NCBI GenBank assembly: GCA_033807775.1
Contig: CM066315.1
Span: 63,671,320 to 63,735,319 of the forward strand
DNA: 64,000 nucleotides
Direction: 5' to 3'
Source: Saussurea involucrata
Taxonomy: Eukaryota > Streptophyta > Magnoliopsida > Asterales > Asteraceae
Shown here: positions 46,372-57,962 of the stretch, one piece after another
Position numbering within the stretch: position 1 is the stretch's first letter
How the letters are laid out: every line of letters begins with the position of its first letter
The notes under the pieces: generated by a model
Database searches by the model: none
Told to the model about the DNA's origin: nothing
The model's input: the letters and a program-made list of their open reading frames with translations, nothing else
Made by a program: the position numbers and the translations under genes

Positions 46372-46657
46372 TTTAGAGAGATAAATTATCCAGAAAAAGG
46401 GTTTTAACAGCAGATTTTCAGAGTATGAAGTGGATGCTTCGTATAAAGTTTTTAACCTTAATAGCTTTAAGCTGAGCACTAAAATGGTGTTTTTAACCAG
46501 AATAACAGATTCTATAAGTTTACCAAAGTTCGAATGAATCGAAAATGGCAGAAAAACAGAAACTGTTTGAATAATATGAAGAATAGGTTAAAAATCCTAG
46601 TTTCTACCAAAGATCATAGTTTTAGAGTGGATCCCTTGATATTAAAAATCAAGGTTT

Positions 46658-46669
46658 GCTCTGATACCA
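46658..46669 (-). promoter_or_regulatory. Sirevirus primer binding site (tRNA-iMet)
   Basis: On the minus strand TGGTATCAGAGC, two bases inside the 5' LTR. Confidence 0.93.
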
Positions 46670-46671
46670 AT

Positions 46672-47443
46672 TGTTGGTTCCTGTTTTGCTAAAACAATGA
46701 TCTTAACTTTCAGTTAGTTCAGATTGTATGGTGCGGAAGCGTATTTAAGAACTGAAAGATAATGTAAGGTATAAGATCACACAATATCAAATAAAGCAAA
46801 GAGTAAATAACATATGTTTCTCAAAGATTACTGTATTTGATATATAATAAGAACACCAAGAACTTTAAAGGATTAACAAGAAATCTGCAGTTTAATGGTG
46901 TGTGTGTTGTGAAAAGCTTAATAGAAGAGTTCACATGAACCTTCTATTTATACTACTCCTAAAGGGACAATAAGGACTGAAGGTACAAAGACACTGTTCT
47001 GGAATAGTAGCTGGAAAGTACAAGACACTGTTCTGGAAAAGTTGTAGATACAACGTTCATTAAATGCTTCGTATTCAGCTTTATGTGGCAACCTATCAGA
47101 GTTTGACACGTGGAGTAGTCAGGTCACGCCTTTGTATGATTGATCTTTAGAACCTTCGAATGGTAGGTATTGTAAGAAGCATGTTCGTCCTTGTTAAGAT
47201 CTTTTGCGTAGATCTTCTTTTTGCCACAGAAGCTCTGTCAAGTATGACAGAGGCTCTGTGGCCTTGTCCGCATAGAAGAGTCTCGTTGTTTCTTCACTTC
47301 GGTCTTCTTGATTAACCCGGCAGAGCTTCTGTCGAAGACTTCTGTCTTCTCGGTTACTCGGCTACTCGGCAGAGCTTCTGTGGGTTACCTCTGTACTTAG
47401 ACTATTTTTACTACTTTTATAAACAGAAAGATTGGAGCTAACA
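46672..47443 (-). repeat. Sirevirus 5' LTR
   Basis: Pairs with 24980-25752. It is followed on the plus strand by the AAATA target duplication at 47444-47448. Confidence 0.93.
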
Positions 47444-47448
47444 AAATA

Positions 47449-47733
47449 AAATTTTAAATTTTAAATAATTACATATTGAACCAAAGGAACGAACATCTTT
47501 CCATGACATATCAATAACGACAAGTTTTTCTATGCCGCCATATGGTGGCAATTATAATAACTCACCAAGAACCATGTTTTATTTCTTCTAGGACCAGCCC
47601 GACAGCTATACATGATTAACCAAAACAATTTTTTATTTAGATAACTAACAATTAATATTTTCCACATCATTAATGTTAGGAAAAATTTATCGTGCCAAAA
47701 ATACGAGAAACTCATAAATGATTTCTAAGGTCC
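47449..47733. other. spacer, no gene seen
   Basis: Short AT-rich stretch between the Sirevirus target duplication and the copia LTR. Nothing recognisable. Confidence 0.5.
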
Positions 47734-47944
47734 CAAAACGAATAGAAATCCAAATGTACAATAAACCCAACAACGAATGCGGATAACAATAATCTAGATG
47801 TTACAAAATAATTTTCTAACATAGAAAATTAAACTCACACGAAATATATATATAGAGATAAAAACGACGAAAACGTTAGTATCTATAAATATATATAGCA
47901 AGATATATAAGTGTATATATCTACGAGAGAGATATATATTAATG

Positions 47945-47993
<49 letters not shown>

Positions 47994-48441
47994 GTGAGAT
48001 CACAACAAATAAAACTGAGATTTAACGTGGTTCCACAATCGCTGTGATAGTGTACGTCCACCAGAGAGAGAGAGAGAGAGTTTATTTCCAACTGGGAGAG
48101 ATTACAACGTGTTATTGAGATTTTCTCGATCAACTAATCAACTACCAGTATCTTCCTCTATATATATGTGTGTATAAATATTTATATATATATATATATA
48201 ACATACGAACCAACCGAGTGGAAGAACAAGGAAGTCTAAGATGACCTCAAGTATCAAGTGTATATGTTGGTTATATTTTTCTCCTTACATGCATGTTAAT
48301 TTATAGTGGGAGAAGAACTTGGAGGCCAAGAATAAGGACAAATTGGTAATTTTGGGTTACCAACTTGGATACCAAGTATAAGGGTATTTTGGTAATTTCC
48401 ATATATATAAATCACGTGTAGCATATATTTATAATACAACA
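47734..48441 (-). repeat. 3' LTR of a Ty1/copia element (Tork-like)
   Basis: It matches the outer parts of 842-2200. On the minus strand it starts TGTTGTATTATAAATATATG directly after the purine-rich GGTGGAG run (48442-48450). It contains (GT)n, (TA)n and (GA)n tracts. The low-coordinate end is uncertain. Confidence 0.75.
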
Positions 48442-48702
48442 CTCCACCATGATGCACGTGATCCTTGATAGCAAAACGAATCACAATCCAACGAATACGA
48501 GCAAATAGCTGATAGAGATTGACCCAAGGTAACCAAATGCATTTTGACTGTGCCGAGCTTCAGCTCGGCCATCACCCGTCAAAGCCAAAAGCAAACTACT
48601 CAAGTGTGCAATCTCAACGAAACAAACGAGTTCAACAACTCCAAGAACACGTTCCAAGTAATAACTCCCCAAAGATGCCGTTTTGTCACCTGTGGTAATG
48701 TC

Positions 48703-48742
<40 letters not shown>

Positions 48743-48761
48743 AGCAAAGTGCCCAACAACA

Positions 48762-49080
48762 CTAACACAAACGGAGCTGGATCAAGTGTGAGCAATGCCC
48801 AAACTTAGCTGGTGGTAGCGACTTACTGAACATATTAGCGACATTGTCGTCTGTCAGGACTTTCTTCAAATAGAAGACCTTCGCTTCATGTAACCTTACA
48901 AGATATGCATCACGCACATTTATGTGCTTTGTCCGAGAGCTGAAAGCCAAATTAGTTGCCAAATGGATGGCACTCTGATTATCACAGAGAACGTGTACGA
49001 AAGGTTGATTGAAGCCTAAGTCATTTATCAATTCTTTCAAATAGACTGCTTCCTTTGCAGACCCAACCGCCACAATAAGT
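48762..49080 (-). pseudogene. copia RNase H C-terminal fragment
   Basis: The minus-strand frame has KEAVYLKELINDLG, CDNQSAIHLATN, RTKHINVR and DNVANMFSKSLPPAKF, the classic C-terminal half of a Tork/Tnt1-type copia RNase H. The usual H/Y before the loop is altered (INVRDAYLVR). It stops at 48762 and is cut on the upstream side at about 49080, where Athila LTR sequence begins. The 3' untranslated stretch 48442-48761 has a CT run at 48700-48740. Only the 3' end of this element survives. Confidence 0.85.
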
Positions 49081-49081
49081 T

Positions 49082-49100
49082 CAATTCTTTCAAATAGACC
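49082..49100. repeat. 19-bp filler copy at recombination junction
   Basis: TCAATTCTTTCAAATAGAC at 49082-49100 repeats 49028-49046 exactly. It lies exactly where the copia fragment meets the truncated Athila LTR. Confidence 0.8.
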
Positions 49101-49573
49101 TCTTTATATAATTAGAGGAAAAGTTGGACCAAACAAAATTGGGTAATTGTCTAGAGCCTATTACCCCAAGGTCTCTTCACCTTTTCCAAAAAGTCAACTT
49201 TAAGTACCATTGGTTTCAATAAACAAATCTAATTTCCATCTTCAAGGGAACATGCTTGTTGCTTTTCTTCCCATGCTTCTGCCATAGACCCTTCCATTCT
49301 CCAGGACTTACTTCTAAGCTAAGATTTAATTTCATCTGTCTTCTTCTTGGCTCGCCAGTGGGATCCAGAGTGGGCACTTCGCAAGTCACTGTAGAATTTT
49401 CGTAAAAGTGCAACAAAAATCCACCAAATGGTTTATAAAAACTGTGGTTCTCTCTTTTTGCTCGATTTTCGGAATATTACCAAGAATGAGTGTTTTTAGA
49501 AGTGAAATGGCTAAAATTTGACAAAATAAATTAAAAATAAAAGGAAATAATAACTCTAAAAATAGAGTTATCA
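49101..49573 (-). repeat. Athila 3' LTR, truncated
   Basis: It starts on the minus strand as TGATAACTC right after the PPT and aligns to about 305-841. The remaining LTR, over 0.5 kb judging from 1-304 and 63627-64000, is missing. Confidence 0.8.
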
Positions 49574-50563
49574 CAACCTCAAACTTAAACCATTACTTGT
49601 CCCCAAGTAATAAAAAGAAAGAAAAAAAATAAAAAAAATAAAAATATGCACTTTTGAGCTTTCAGGGACATACGGATTTCTCAATTTGAATGAATGTTGA
49701 TCTCCCTCCATGGATGCTTCTTTCGGTCCCAAAACTATCTTTTCACTTTTGTGCATTCGACGATATCTTTCCCCTTGTTCACATTTGATCAATAGGACTT
49801 GTTTGGGTTTGAAAGATTTGTGGCTTTGAATATGTTTCCCAAGGGTTTTGTAGCAAGCAATTCCAAACATGGATCGAAAATCTCGCTTTGAGATTTTTAT
49901 TTCAAGAAGTGAGTATTTCTGAGTTTTGCCAAGGTAGGTACGTACACTTCAGTCTTTTATTTTGGGTACGGGTATTTTTTTGTGAGAGTGGTTATTCTGA
50001 TGGTCCAGAATAGGCACACCATCGTTTTCTTGGAGTGACGCTTCGAATTTCTTTGTTTTTGCTTTTCTTTTTTTTGGGAGGGGGTCCTATTTACCCACCT
50101 CAAACTTAAGACTTCACGATGTCCTCATTGTGGATAAAGACTGGAAGTCACACTGGAAGTCCCCACCTCAAACTTAAGATCTCACAGTGTCCCTACTATG
50201 ACTTGGAAAGTAGGTTCAAAGAGGCATTTGGGGTACAAAAATGTCGAGTTTTGGCAAGTGGATGCAAAAACGGCCTATATCATTTCAACGTGACAAGTTG
50301 AGGATCGGAACTTACAAAAGTGAATTTTTAGGTTGGAAGCCGAAAGTTGTGCACCTTGAAATGGAAAATGATCAAAAATCATGCAAACAAGAAATATGTT
50401 AGTACCCAAAAGCACCTACTTAAAAGTAGGTATTCATGCATTCATCAACCAAAAGTAAAGAGTAGCAAATTGTCAATAGCCAGCCATAGGCAAATACCAA
50501 CCAAACAGAAAATTAAAACTGTTTTGGAGCATCAAAAGGGAAATCACAGTCCCTACAAACCAT
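49574..50563 (-). other. Athila 3' non-coding region with repeated PPT-like motifs
   Basis: On the minus strand AAGTTTGAGGT occurs three times (49574-49591, at the LTR; about 50096-50112; about 50161-50177), each preceded by a GGGGACAA-like or GGACAC-like block. Only the first lies next to the LTR. The 99-codon minus frame at 49571-49870 is not recognised. Confidence 0.7.
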
Positions 50564-52606
50564 TCAACGTGTGGGGGTTGCTTGTGGTGAGTTTTCTGCA
50601 AAGTCACCACTGGAGAGATCATCACTATCATTTGTTGGACAAATTCCCTCGAGGAAATCAGGGATTTGTGCGGCCAGTTCGGGATCGGCACCTTGATACA
50701 TCTGATTTATGACCGCATCCCAATCTTGAGTGTACATCCAGAAGGATTCGGTGGCCCTGTCCATTATTGCCTGTAAATATTCCAAGGCAGTGAGACGATC
50801 AGTGATGGCTTTAAGTGCAACCAAGATATCAGTCATGGGATTGTTTGTGCGTCCTGGAGTGGGATCTGGGAGTGGGTTGTTGGTAGATGTCCCTGGGACT
50901 TCAGCGGCAGTGGGTTCATCGGTGGGAGCGGTAATTGCTCTCCCCGTCTTCTTTATGGTCACCACGCTGATGTTGTTAGCGGAAATTACCCAAGCATCAC
51001 CTGGAGCAGACGGCACTCCAGCATCGATTAGTAGGGAAGTAATGAGACAAGGGAGTGAGAGGATTACCTTCTTACGAGTCCAGGCCTGGTAGATTGCCAA
51101 CTGCATCAGAATCCCAAGATTGATTGTTTTGCCAGCTAGGATGCAGTAGAGAAGGACGCATTTGTGCATGGAAAGTGTTGTATCATGCGTAGTGGGTGAT
51201 AGGGAGTGGCGTAGGAATTGGAACCACACAGCAGCCTCTGTAGTGAGGGAGTTAGCGTGTAGGCACTTCCGATTGCCATCCTTGTCCCAGGTTTTACCTT
51301 CTATTACCAGATCTTTTAAAATGGCCTCCTCATCAGCCGGGGTCATCTTTTGTAAGAATCTAGCAAAGGTGCATGAAAGGGGGGGTCCTTTTCTAAAGAC
51401 CCGATTGATCGTGGATGCGCCATAATGCACCTTACGACCCCGGACTGTTACGTATGTGGCCTTGGTTTGAGAGGCCTCAGCATAAAATTCTTTTACCAAA
51501 GAGGCGTTGGCCCTACTATTAGCAGTGGCCAATGTTGCCCAATCTTTCTGAATAACCCTCTCTTTAACAAAAGGGTTGGCCTCCACAAACTCAGGGTCAA
51601 ATCCCCTCTCCAGATTCAACTTTTGCTTAAAGATACAGTCATAGTGGGCAGCAACCGCAGGGGTTGTGAACTGCATGGGAATGCCACTAGGGGCATGCTC
51701 AGTGCCCACTATGGAGTCATGAGGGTTTTGAATTGAAAGTCGTTCATTATCAGCATCAGAGTCGTCTGATATTGAACTTGAAGAGGGAAAAAGACGCTTA
51801 CCTTTTCCAGATGATGCCCTCTTTGATTTTCCGGCCGCAGATTTTGCCGAAGTGGTCACCGCAGATCGGGTGGCCATGCCTCTCTTCCTTGAAGCCTTCT
51901 TAATGGGGTTTTCCTCACCGTGAGTTATCTGTTTAAGAGCCTCCAAATCTATGGTGTTTCCGATTTGTAGGTATTGATTGGTGTAGTCCTCTTCTTCCCT
52001 TCTTCACAACTCCTCCTCTTCTCTAAACAATCTAGCTTCTGCCTCTTGTCTCACTCGCTCCTCTTCTTCTTTTTTCAGCCTCTCTTCCTCAGCCCTTTTT
52101 CTCTCCTCTTCCTTTTTGCGTACCCGTTCTTCTTCTTCCTTTTTCAATATTTCCTCCTCTTCTCGTCGCAACTTTTCCTCTTCCTCTTTTCTCCTCTTCT
52201 CGACATCTTCTTTCTTTTTCTGAAATACAAGAAGTTTTTGCTCAAACTCCTCTCGCAACCGTTGCAATTCATCCTGAGTCTTTTGTTCTTCAATATCGAA
52301 ATCGCTCAGACTTGCGTCTGAGGCTTTTGACGATGATGCTTTCGACCCTTCTAGCTTCGATGACTCCGCGTCCGGTGCGATATCCATTACCGTGTTCTCT
52401 TCAGAATATGGCGGTGGTTGATTTAGGTCGCCGATGACAGTCTCTGGCGGGTGGTCAGTGGTGGTGAGACGGCGGCGGGTGGCGCGACTGGGTTTGTTCG
52501 GGTTGGGCACCGGTCGTTTGCTCCTTGCATTGGTGGGGGTTTTCTTGTTTTGGTCGTGAGAGATAATATGTGAAGAAAGAGAGTGCTTTTGAATTTTTGA
52601 GAGCAA
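50564..52606 (-). pseudogene. Athila third ORF ('putative plant transposon protein' type)
   Basis: Two in-line segments are separated by TGA near 52003. The first (to 52606) has a basic N-terminus, an acidic Ser-rich part and about 110 residues of Glu/Arg/Lys repeats (EEERVRKKEEERKRAEEE type), a likely single charged alpha-helix. The second has a basic Ser/Lys-rich linker and a folded domain (KVHYGASTINRVF; LTTEAAVWFQFLRHSLSPTT; KCVLLYCILAGKTINLGILM), which I recognise as the domain found downstream of integrase in Athila elements. No signal peptide or clear transmembrane anchor is visible, so an envelope function is not supported here. No in-frame methionine starts the first segment, so the original start is lost or unclear. 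Function unknown. Confidence 0.75.
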
Positions 52607-53004
52607 AAAGGTAGGTTTTGGGCGTTTAGTATGGAAATAGGTTATTCATTGGGTTTTAGAAAATAGGAGGGAACGGTTATTTAGGGTGTGATGAGTGCTT
52701 TTTCTTGAAAATTGAAAGAGTAGGGTGAGGTGGCAGGAAAAGGTGATGGTTGTGTAAGAAAAGGTGATGGTTTTTCAGCTTCTTGGGCCACCAAACCGTG
52801 AAATCCGAGTGTCAGACACGCAGTGGAAAGCGCAGTGGCTTGATCGATGTCACTTCGAAGCATTTGTTGATTTTTTTCTTCAAAAATTGGCAATTCATCC
52901 TACATACATTCAAAATAAACTGCAACAAGGGATTAAAAATACCAAAATAATAAAAAGACAGCAAATAACTTAAATAAAATATTTACACATGATTTGGACT
53001 TTTC

Positions 53005-54158
53005 TCAACCAGAGTGATATGGAGAGTGGGCACTGTCGCTCAGAAAGTGCTTCACTCTTTGCCCATTGACTTTAAATGTCTGACCAGACTGTGGGGACAT
53101 CAATTCAACAGTTCTGAAGGACTTACCTTTACCACTGTGTATGGTCCCGTCCATCGAAATTTAAGCTTACCAGGGAATAATTTGAGTCGTGAATTAAACA
53201 AGAGCACTTGTTGTCCCTCGGTAAACTCCCTATGATTGATTTGTCGGTCATGCCACATCTTGGTCTTTTCTTTGTATAACTTTGCATTTTCATAAGAATG
53301 GTATCGTAATACTTCCAATTCAAGCAATTGTAAAAATCTCTTGGTCCCCGCAGCATCCTCACTCATGTTAAGCTCTTTATGGGCCCAAAACGCATTGTGT
53401 TCCAACTCAATTGGTAAATGGCAAGCTTTGCCAAAAACCAACTTAAATGGAGACATTCCCAAGGGAGTCTTATAGGCTGTACGATAGGCCCAAAGAGCAT
53501 CATCGAGTTTAGTTGACCAATCTTTACGGTGTGGTTTAACGACTTTTTCTAAAATTCCTTTGATTTCTCGGTTTGAAAGTTCAGCTAAACCATTGGTCTG
53601 CAGGTGATATGCGGTGGCCACTCTATGATGAATATCATACTTAGCAAGGACCGAGCTCATGACCTTGTTTACAAAATGGGTGCCTTCGTCACTAATTAAC
53701 GCCCGTGGTGTTCTGAATCGAGTGAAAATATTTGTGTGCAAAAATTTCACCACGGTGTTTGCATCATTAGAGTGACATGCAAAAACCTCCACCCACTTTG
53801 AAACATAATCTACCGCAACCAAGATATAAAAATTATTGTTTGAGTTTGGGAAAGGACCCATGAAATCGATTCCCCAAACATCAAAGAGCTCTACCTCTAA
53901 GATGTTGTTGAGAGGCATTTCATTCTTTTGTGATATACTTCCGGTGCGTTGGCATTGCTTACAGCTTTTCACAAATTCGTAAGAGTCTTTAAACACCGTG
54001 GGCCAAAAGAACCCACTTTGCAAGAATTTTGCAGCAGTGCGGTTTCCACCAAAGTGGCCACCGTAGTGGGATGTGTGACAACCTTGGAGTATTTGATTTT
54101 GCTCACTCCCGTGGACACATCGTCTCAAGATTTGGTTCGTTCCTATCTTATATAATAT
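53005..54158 (-). pseudogene. Athila integrase part of pol
   Basis: The zinc-binding H-H-C-C region is seen in GCHTSHYGGHFGG to CKQCQRTG. The DDE core follows: D in WGIDFMGP, D in LISDEGTHF, E in LAELSNREIKG. GMSPFKLVFGKACHLP and a GPY-type C-terminal motif (RWTGPYTVVKV) follow. Near 53118 the frame shifts, and the remainder (TFKVNGQRVKHFLSD) continues in another frame to TGA at 53005-53007. The upstream end is cut at about 54158 by LARD-2. In Athila this enzyme inserts element cDNA into the chromosome. Confidence 0.9.
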
Positions 54159-54309
54159 GAAAAGTCTTCGTCTTTCACAATGAAAAGTCAATCTTCTCAA
54201 ACAAACATTCTATCAAATTATCTTCAAGTCTTGTACATGAAAATCAGATCTTTGTAGCATTATCAGTAACTTTTCGTAACCTTCTTGATGCAAGAACCTT
54301 AGTTCTCAT

Positions 54310-54660
54310 ATTAAAAGGATCCGAAACCATCAATTCGGATGTGGGCAGATCAGAAACCAATAGAATTCGGATGTAGACAGATCCGAAACCCAGAGAATTT
54401 GAAACAAGAAGAATGAGAAATCATCAATTCGTATCATGTTGGATGCGAAACCATGTGAATTCGGATCAAGGCAGATGCGAAACCATCAATTCGGATCAAG
54501 GCAGATGCGAAATCTCCATATTTTTGAACTTTTAGGTGTAAGCACAATCCGAGAATAATACCTCTGAGATCTAAGATAACCAAATTCAGCAACATTTCAG
54601 ACTTCACATGATCCGAGACCAATGCAATTTTGAACAATCCGAATCCAGCATGCGAATTTT
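54310..54660 (-). repeat. degenerate TTCGGAT/ATGCGAAAC repeats in LARD-2 tail
   Basis: About ten copies of ATTCGGATC or GATCCGAAAC/GATGCGAAAC words alternate at 20-40-bp spacing. The same words fill the leader at 58150-58520. Confidence 0.8.
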
Positions 54661-55393
54661 GGACTTCTTGTATTTTGAATGATTTCATGAACTTAGTATC
54701 TTCATCTCTTTGATCTTGAATTATCTTCGACATGAAATTGAATTAAACATTTCTCCCCCTTTTTCGATGATTGTGAGCATCATAATCATCAAAAACCTTT
54801 TTCAATTTCAGTCGCATCTCTGAGTATCACTAACAATCTCCTCCTTAACGAATAACCTTGCTCCCCCTCAAAATAAGAATTCTGGAGCAATTTGTTTTCT
54901 CCCCCTGAAAGTATGCATATATTTCATTAAAAGTTATTCATTTCAAATACAGTGCTTTAATGAAAACATTTATATAAGGAAAATAATATTCATTGAACTA
55001 CATTTTATTACTACTAACATTTGATCATTTGAAAACTTTACAAAAGAAATTCAACTTAATGAAATTTAACAGATTTTTCAATCAAATGAAATCAAATGCA
55101 TGTGTTTGGATTCAAATACAAGTCATCATTGCATATCAAGTTACAAATGTTCAGTTTCAAACCCTTTATTAAATCTATTAGGTGTGCTAGCATGCGAAAT
55201 ATGATCAGCAACAAGCAAATGCCATTCTAAAACATATTAGAATACTTTGCTCTACTCACACTATTTGTCCAAAATCAGGATTTTCACAAATTTACTAGTT
55301 TATCGCGACTTTGTATTATCCCCAAGTTTCAAGAGATGTGTGTGCATTGGCATCTTTTAATCAAAAAGTTTAGTAAGAAGAAGATACACCGTT

Positions 55394-55675
55394 AAACATG
55401 GCTTTCTATCTGGTTCTATAGCAGGATTTGGGTCAGCCGATCCCAGGCCAGTTGGCCTTAGGTGCTAGGTGTCGAGCACCCCTTAGGACTTAATCTCCCA
55501 AACTAGAAAGGCCACGTCGATATATCTTAAACCCATTTGTACCAGTAAAACATGGCTTTCTATCTGGTTCTATAGCAGGATTTGGGTCAGCCGATCCCAG
55601 ACCAGTTGGCCTTAGGGACTAGGTGTCGAGCACCCCTTATGACTTAATCTCCTAAACCAGAAAGGCTACAGGTAC
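55394..55675. repeat. 154-bp tandem duplication in LARD-2 tail
   Basis: From AAACATGGCTTTCTATCTGG at 55394 and again at 55548, about 125 bp agree closely, including CAGTTGGCCTTAGG and GTGTCGAGCACCCCTTA. No coding capacity. Confidence 0.85.
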
Positions 55676-56116
55676 AAACTTTCAAACTAAATGATTTTTT
55701 TTTGCATCTCAATCACTTGGTTCTAAAACATAGTGCTTCCCCCATATATTCATTTCCATCCATCATTCTGACATATAGGCTTTTTTAGCATTATATTCTA
55801 TATAAGTCCAGAATTACTTAATTTCGAGCATTCAGCATAATTTCATTCATGTTTTGCTGACCTTTCGATTTAATTCAGAAGTGAAAGTTGAAACAAATAT
55901 AACTCAGATAATACAAAAATACTTGTAAAATCACCCTTGACACACATTTTATTCATTGAATGAAAAATTGGGAATTTCATCTCATTGAATTAAATTTGTG
56001 AAGGTTCAAACTTTCAAATTCAATAGAAATAAAATATAATGCAATGTTACCTTTCACCACTTGTTCCTTGAAACAAAAAGATGTGACAGTTAAGGATATC
56101 ACCAGAGAAGTATGAG

Positions 56117-56180
56117 TTCTAAACTGATTTGTTTAGAAGTCTTAGTCTTTGAAGTACGGGTCCTGAACTGAATTGTTCAG
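56117..56180 (-). other. LARD-2 paired hairpins
   Basis: TTCTAAAC/GTTTAGAA arms at 56117-56138 with a 6-nt loop, and CTGAAC/GTTCAG arms at 56163-56180, again with a 6-nt loop. These correspond to the LARD-1 hairpins at 8809-8919. Confidence 0.75.
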
Positions 56181-56316
56181 AAGCCATTATCTCTTTACTC
56201 CCCCTTAATGGTACATGTACTCTTCAATAAATTTCACCGCTTCTCTTCTGTTTTCAGTCATGTGTGAGATATATGTTTCCAAATCAGCACCACACATGAT
56301 GAACCTACAAAACAGA

Positions 56317-57962
56317 TTAAGCAGATTTTGGTACCCAATGGCACTTGGGTCCTAGTGTGTTAGGTGTATATTTCTTAAAAGGGATACTGTAAGTACCGTA
56401 CCAATAAGAAGTATAGTTTTTATGCATAAAATCATTTGATCCACAGTAAGAACAACAGATTTTCTTATGTGCCAACCTAATCGGATGATTTGTGGAATGA
56501 ATAGGATTAGGTTTAGCAGAAGATTTACCTTTTGGCGCATTGTTCTTCTTGGCATTTGATGTGGAGGCATGTGATTTTGGCACATCTTTCTTTGGAACTG
56601 TTGTGCCTTTAACTCTCCATTCCATCGTCACCTTTTTGAAGACTGGAACTTCTTTAAAATTGGAAGTATTAATTTAGGCACTTTTGAATCCTTATCCGAT
56701 TTATCAAGCAAATGATTATAAAAGAGATTTGTTGAACGAATCTGATCTTTTGAGAAATCAGTTGATCTATTAATTTGTTTAGAAAAACTGTTTTTAAAAC
56801 TCGAACTTGAAGCAGTTTTAAAAGAGCATTCAGAATCATTTGAATCAACAAATGGAGTCTGAAAGATACTATCAGGACTAACCTGCTTTGAGACATCAAA
56901 TTTAAAAATGATGTCTTCAAGTTCCTTAACTTTGTTTATCAAAACATTCTTCTCTTTAAAAATTAAATCAAATTTCTTTTGGAGATTAGATTTGATCAAT
57001 TGATCCTTCATAATATTAGCTGATAAACCAGATAATCTTTTGGTAAGATTAAGAATCGCATCTTCAAAATATTTGCGTTCCGATTCAAAAACTTTTTCCA
57101 AAAACTTCCTTTTATCAGTAATCTCTTTGAAAGTTTCCATATTTTTCTTTTTAAGGGTTTTATTTTCCTTTTCAAAGAGATTTTTCTTTTCCGTGAAATC
57201 TTTTCCTTCCTTTTCCAAAATATTTTCTAAATCAGAGATTTTCACGGAAAGCTCAGAACTTTTGATCTCAAAAGATTTTCGTTCAGTTTCAAAATCAGCT
57301 CTTTCTTTTTCGAGCTTCTCTTTTTCAAGAAATAAAACTTTCTCAAAGTCAGAAACTTGTTTTGAAAGTTTTATACATTTCAGTTCAATTACTTCCTTTT
57401 CTTTAAGAACTTTCTTTGAAGAAGGTGACTCTGTTTCACGTTCTGAAAGCTTCTTTTTCAATTCAACGTTTTCTCTTTCCAACGTTGTTTCCTTTTCTTG
57501 AACTCTTTTTATTTGATCTCGTAGATATGAGTTCCCCTTCTCTCTCTTGTCTTCAATGCTCTTCAGATCAGCATTTTCTTTTTGAAAGATTGTTACTTTC
57601 TCTTGAAGTTTCTTGATTTGATCGTGCAGACTCAAGTTGTCTCTCTTTGCTTCAAGATCTGCAATATAAACTTCAAGATCAGTAATTCTTTTAGTAAGTT
57701 TAGCATTTGAAGAAGAAATGTCTAAAATCTGCCCCTTCAAATCAGCATTTTCTTGCTCTTTATTTGAAACAGGAGTTGAAGGATTTGAAGCATTATCTTT
57801 GACAAAAGTTTGTTTCAAACTTTCATTATTTGAATTAACAAAAGTTTGTGAGATTTGAGGTATCTCCTTTGTAAGAGTTTGCTTCGAACTTTCATTATTT
57901 GATTTAACAACAGTTTGTGAAATTGGAGGTATTTCTGTTATAATAGTTTGCTTCAAACCCAT
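56317..57962 (-). pseudogene. LARD-2 gag-like protein
   Basis: The likely start is ATG at 57960-57962. A 23-25-residue repeat (QTIITEIPPISQTVVKSNNE type) occurs 2.5 times at the N-terminus, followed by a long Lys/Glu coiled coil (DLEAKRDNLSLHDQIKKLQE onwards) and the shared SECSFKTAS and LFYNHL motifs. The frame shifts near 56660, after which the C-terminal block (CCSYCGSNDF, WVPKSA) follows to TAA at 56317-56319. Only one break is evident, so it is better preserved than LARD-1 gag. Confidence 0.78.

Larger units (their letters stand above)
24980..47443 (-). mobile_element. Sirevirus-like Ty1/copia element with third ORF, host of a nested Athila
   Basis: The LTRs 24980-25752 and 46672-47443 are direct repeats flanked by a perfect AAATA duplication (24975-24979, 47444-47448). 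On the minus strand the order is 5' LTR, PBS, gag, pol (PR-INT-RT-RH), spacer, ORF3, PPT, 3' LTR, the Sirevirus order with an extra ORF. RT-region text MSMMGELTFFLGL is typical of that lineage. An Athila-type element occupies 31242-38633 in the spacer between pol and ORF3. All three ORFs carry stops or frameshifts. The spacer parts 38639-39779 and 30966-31236 are non-coding and rich in CAGAGG/CAGAAG words. Confidence 0.9.
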
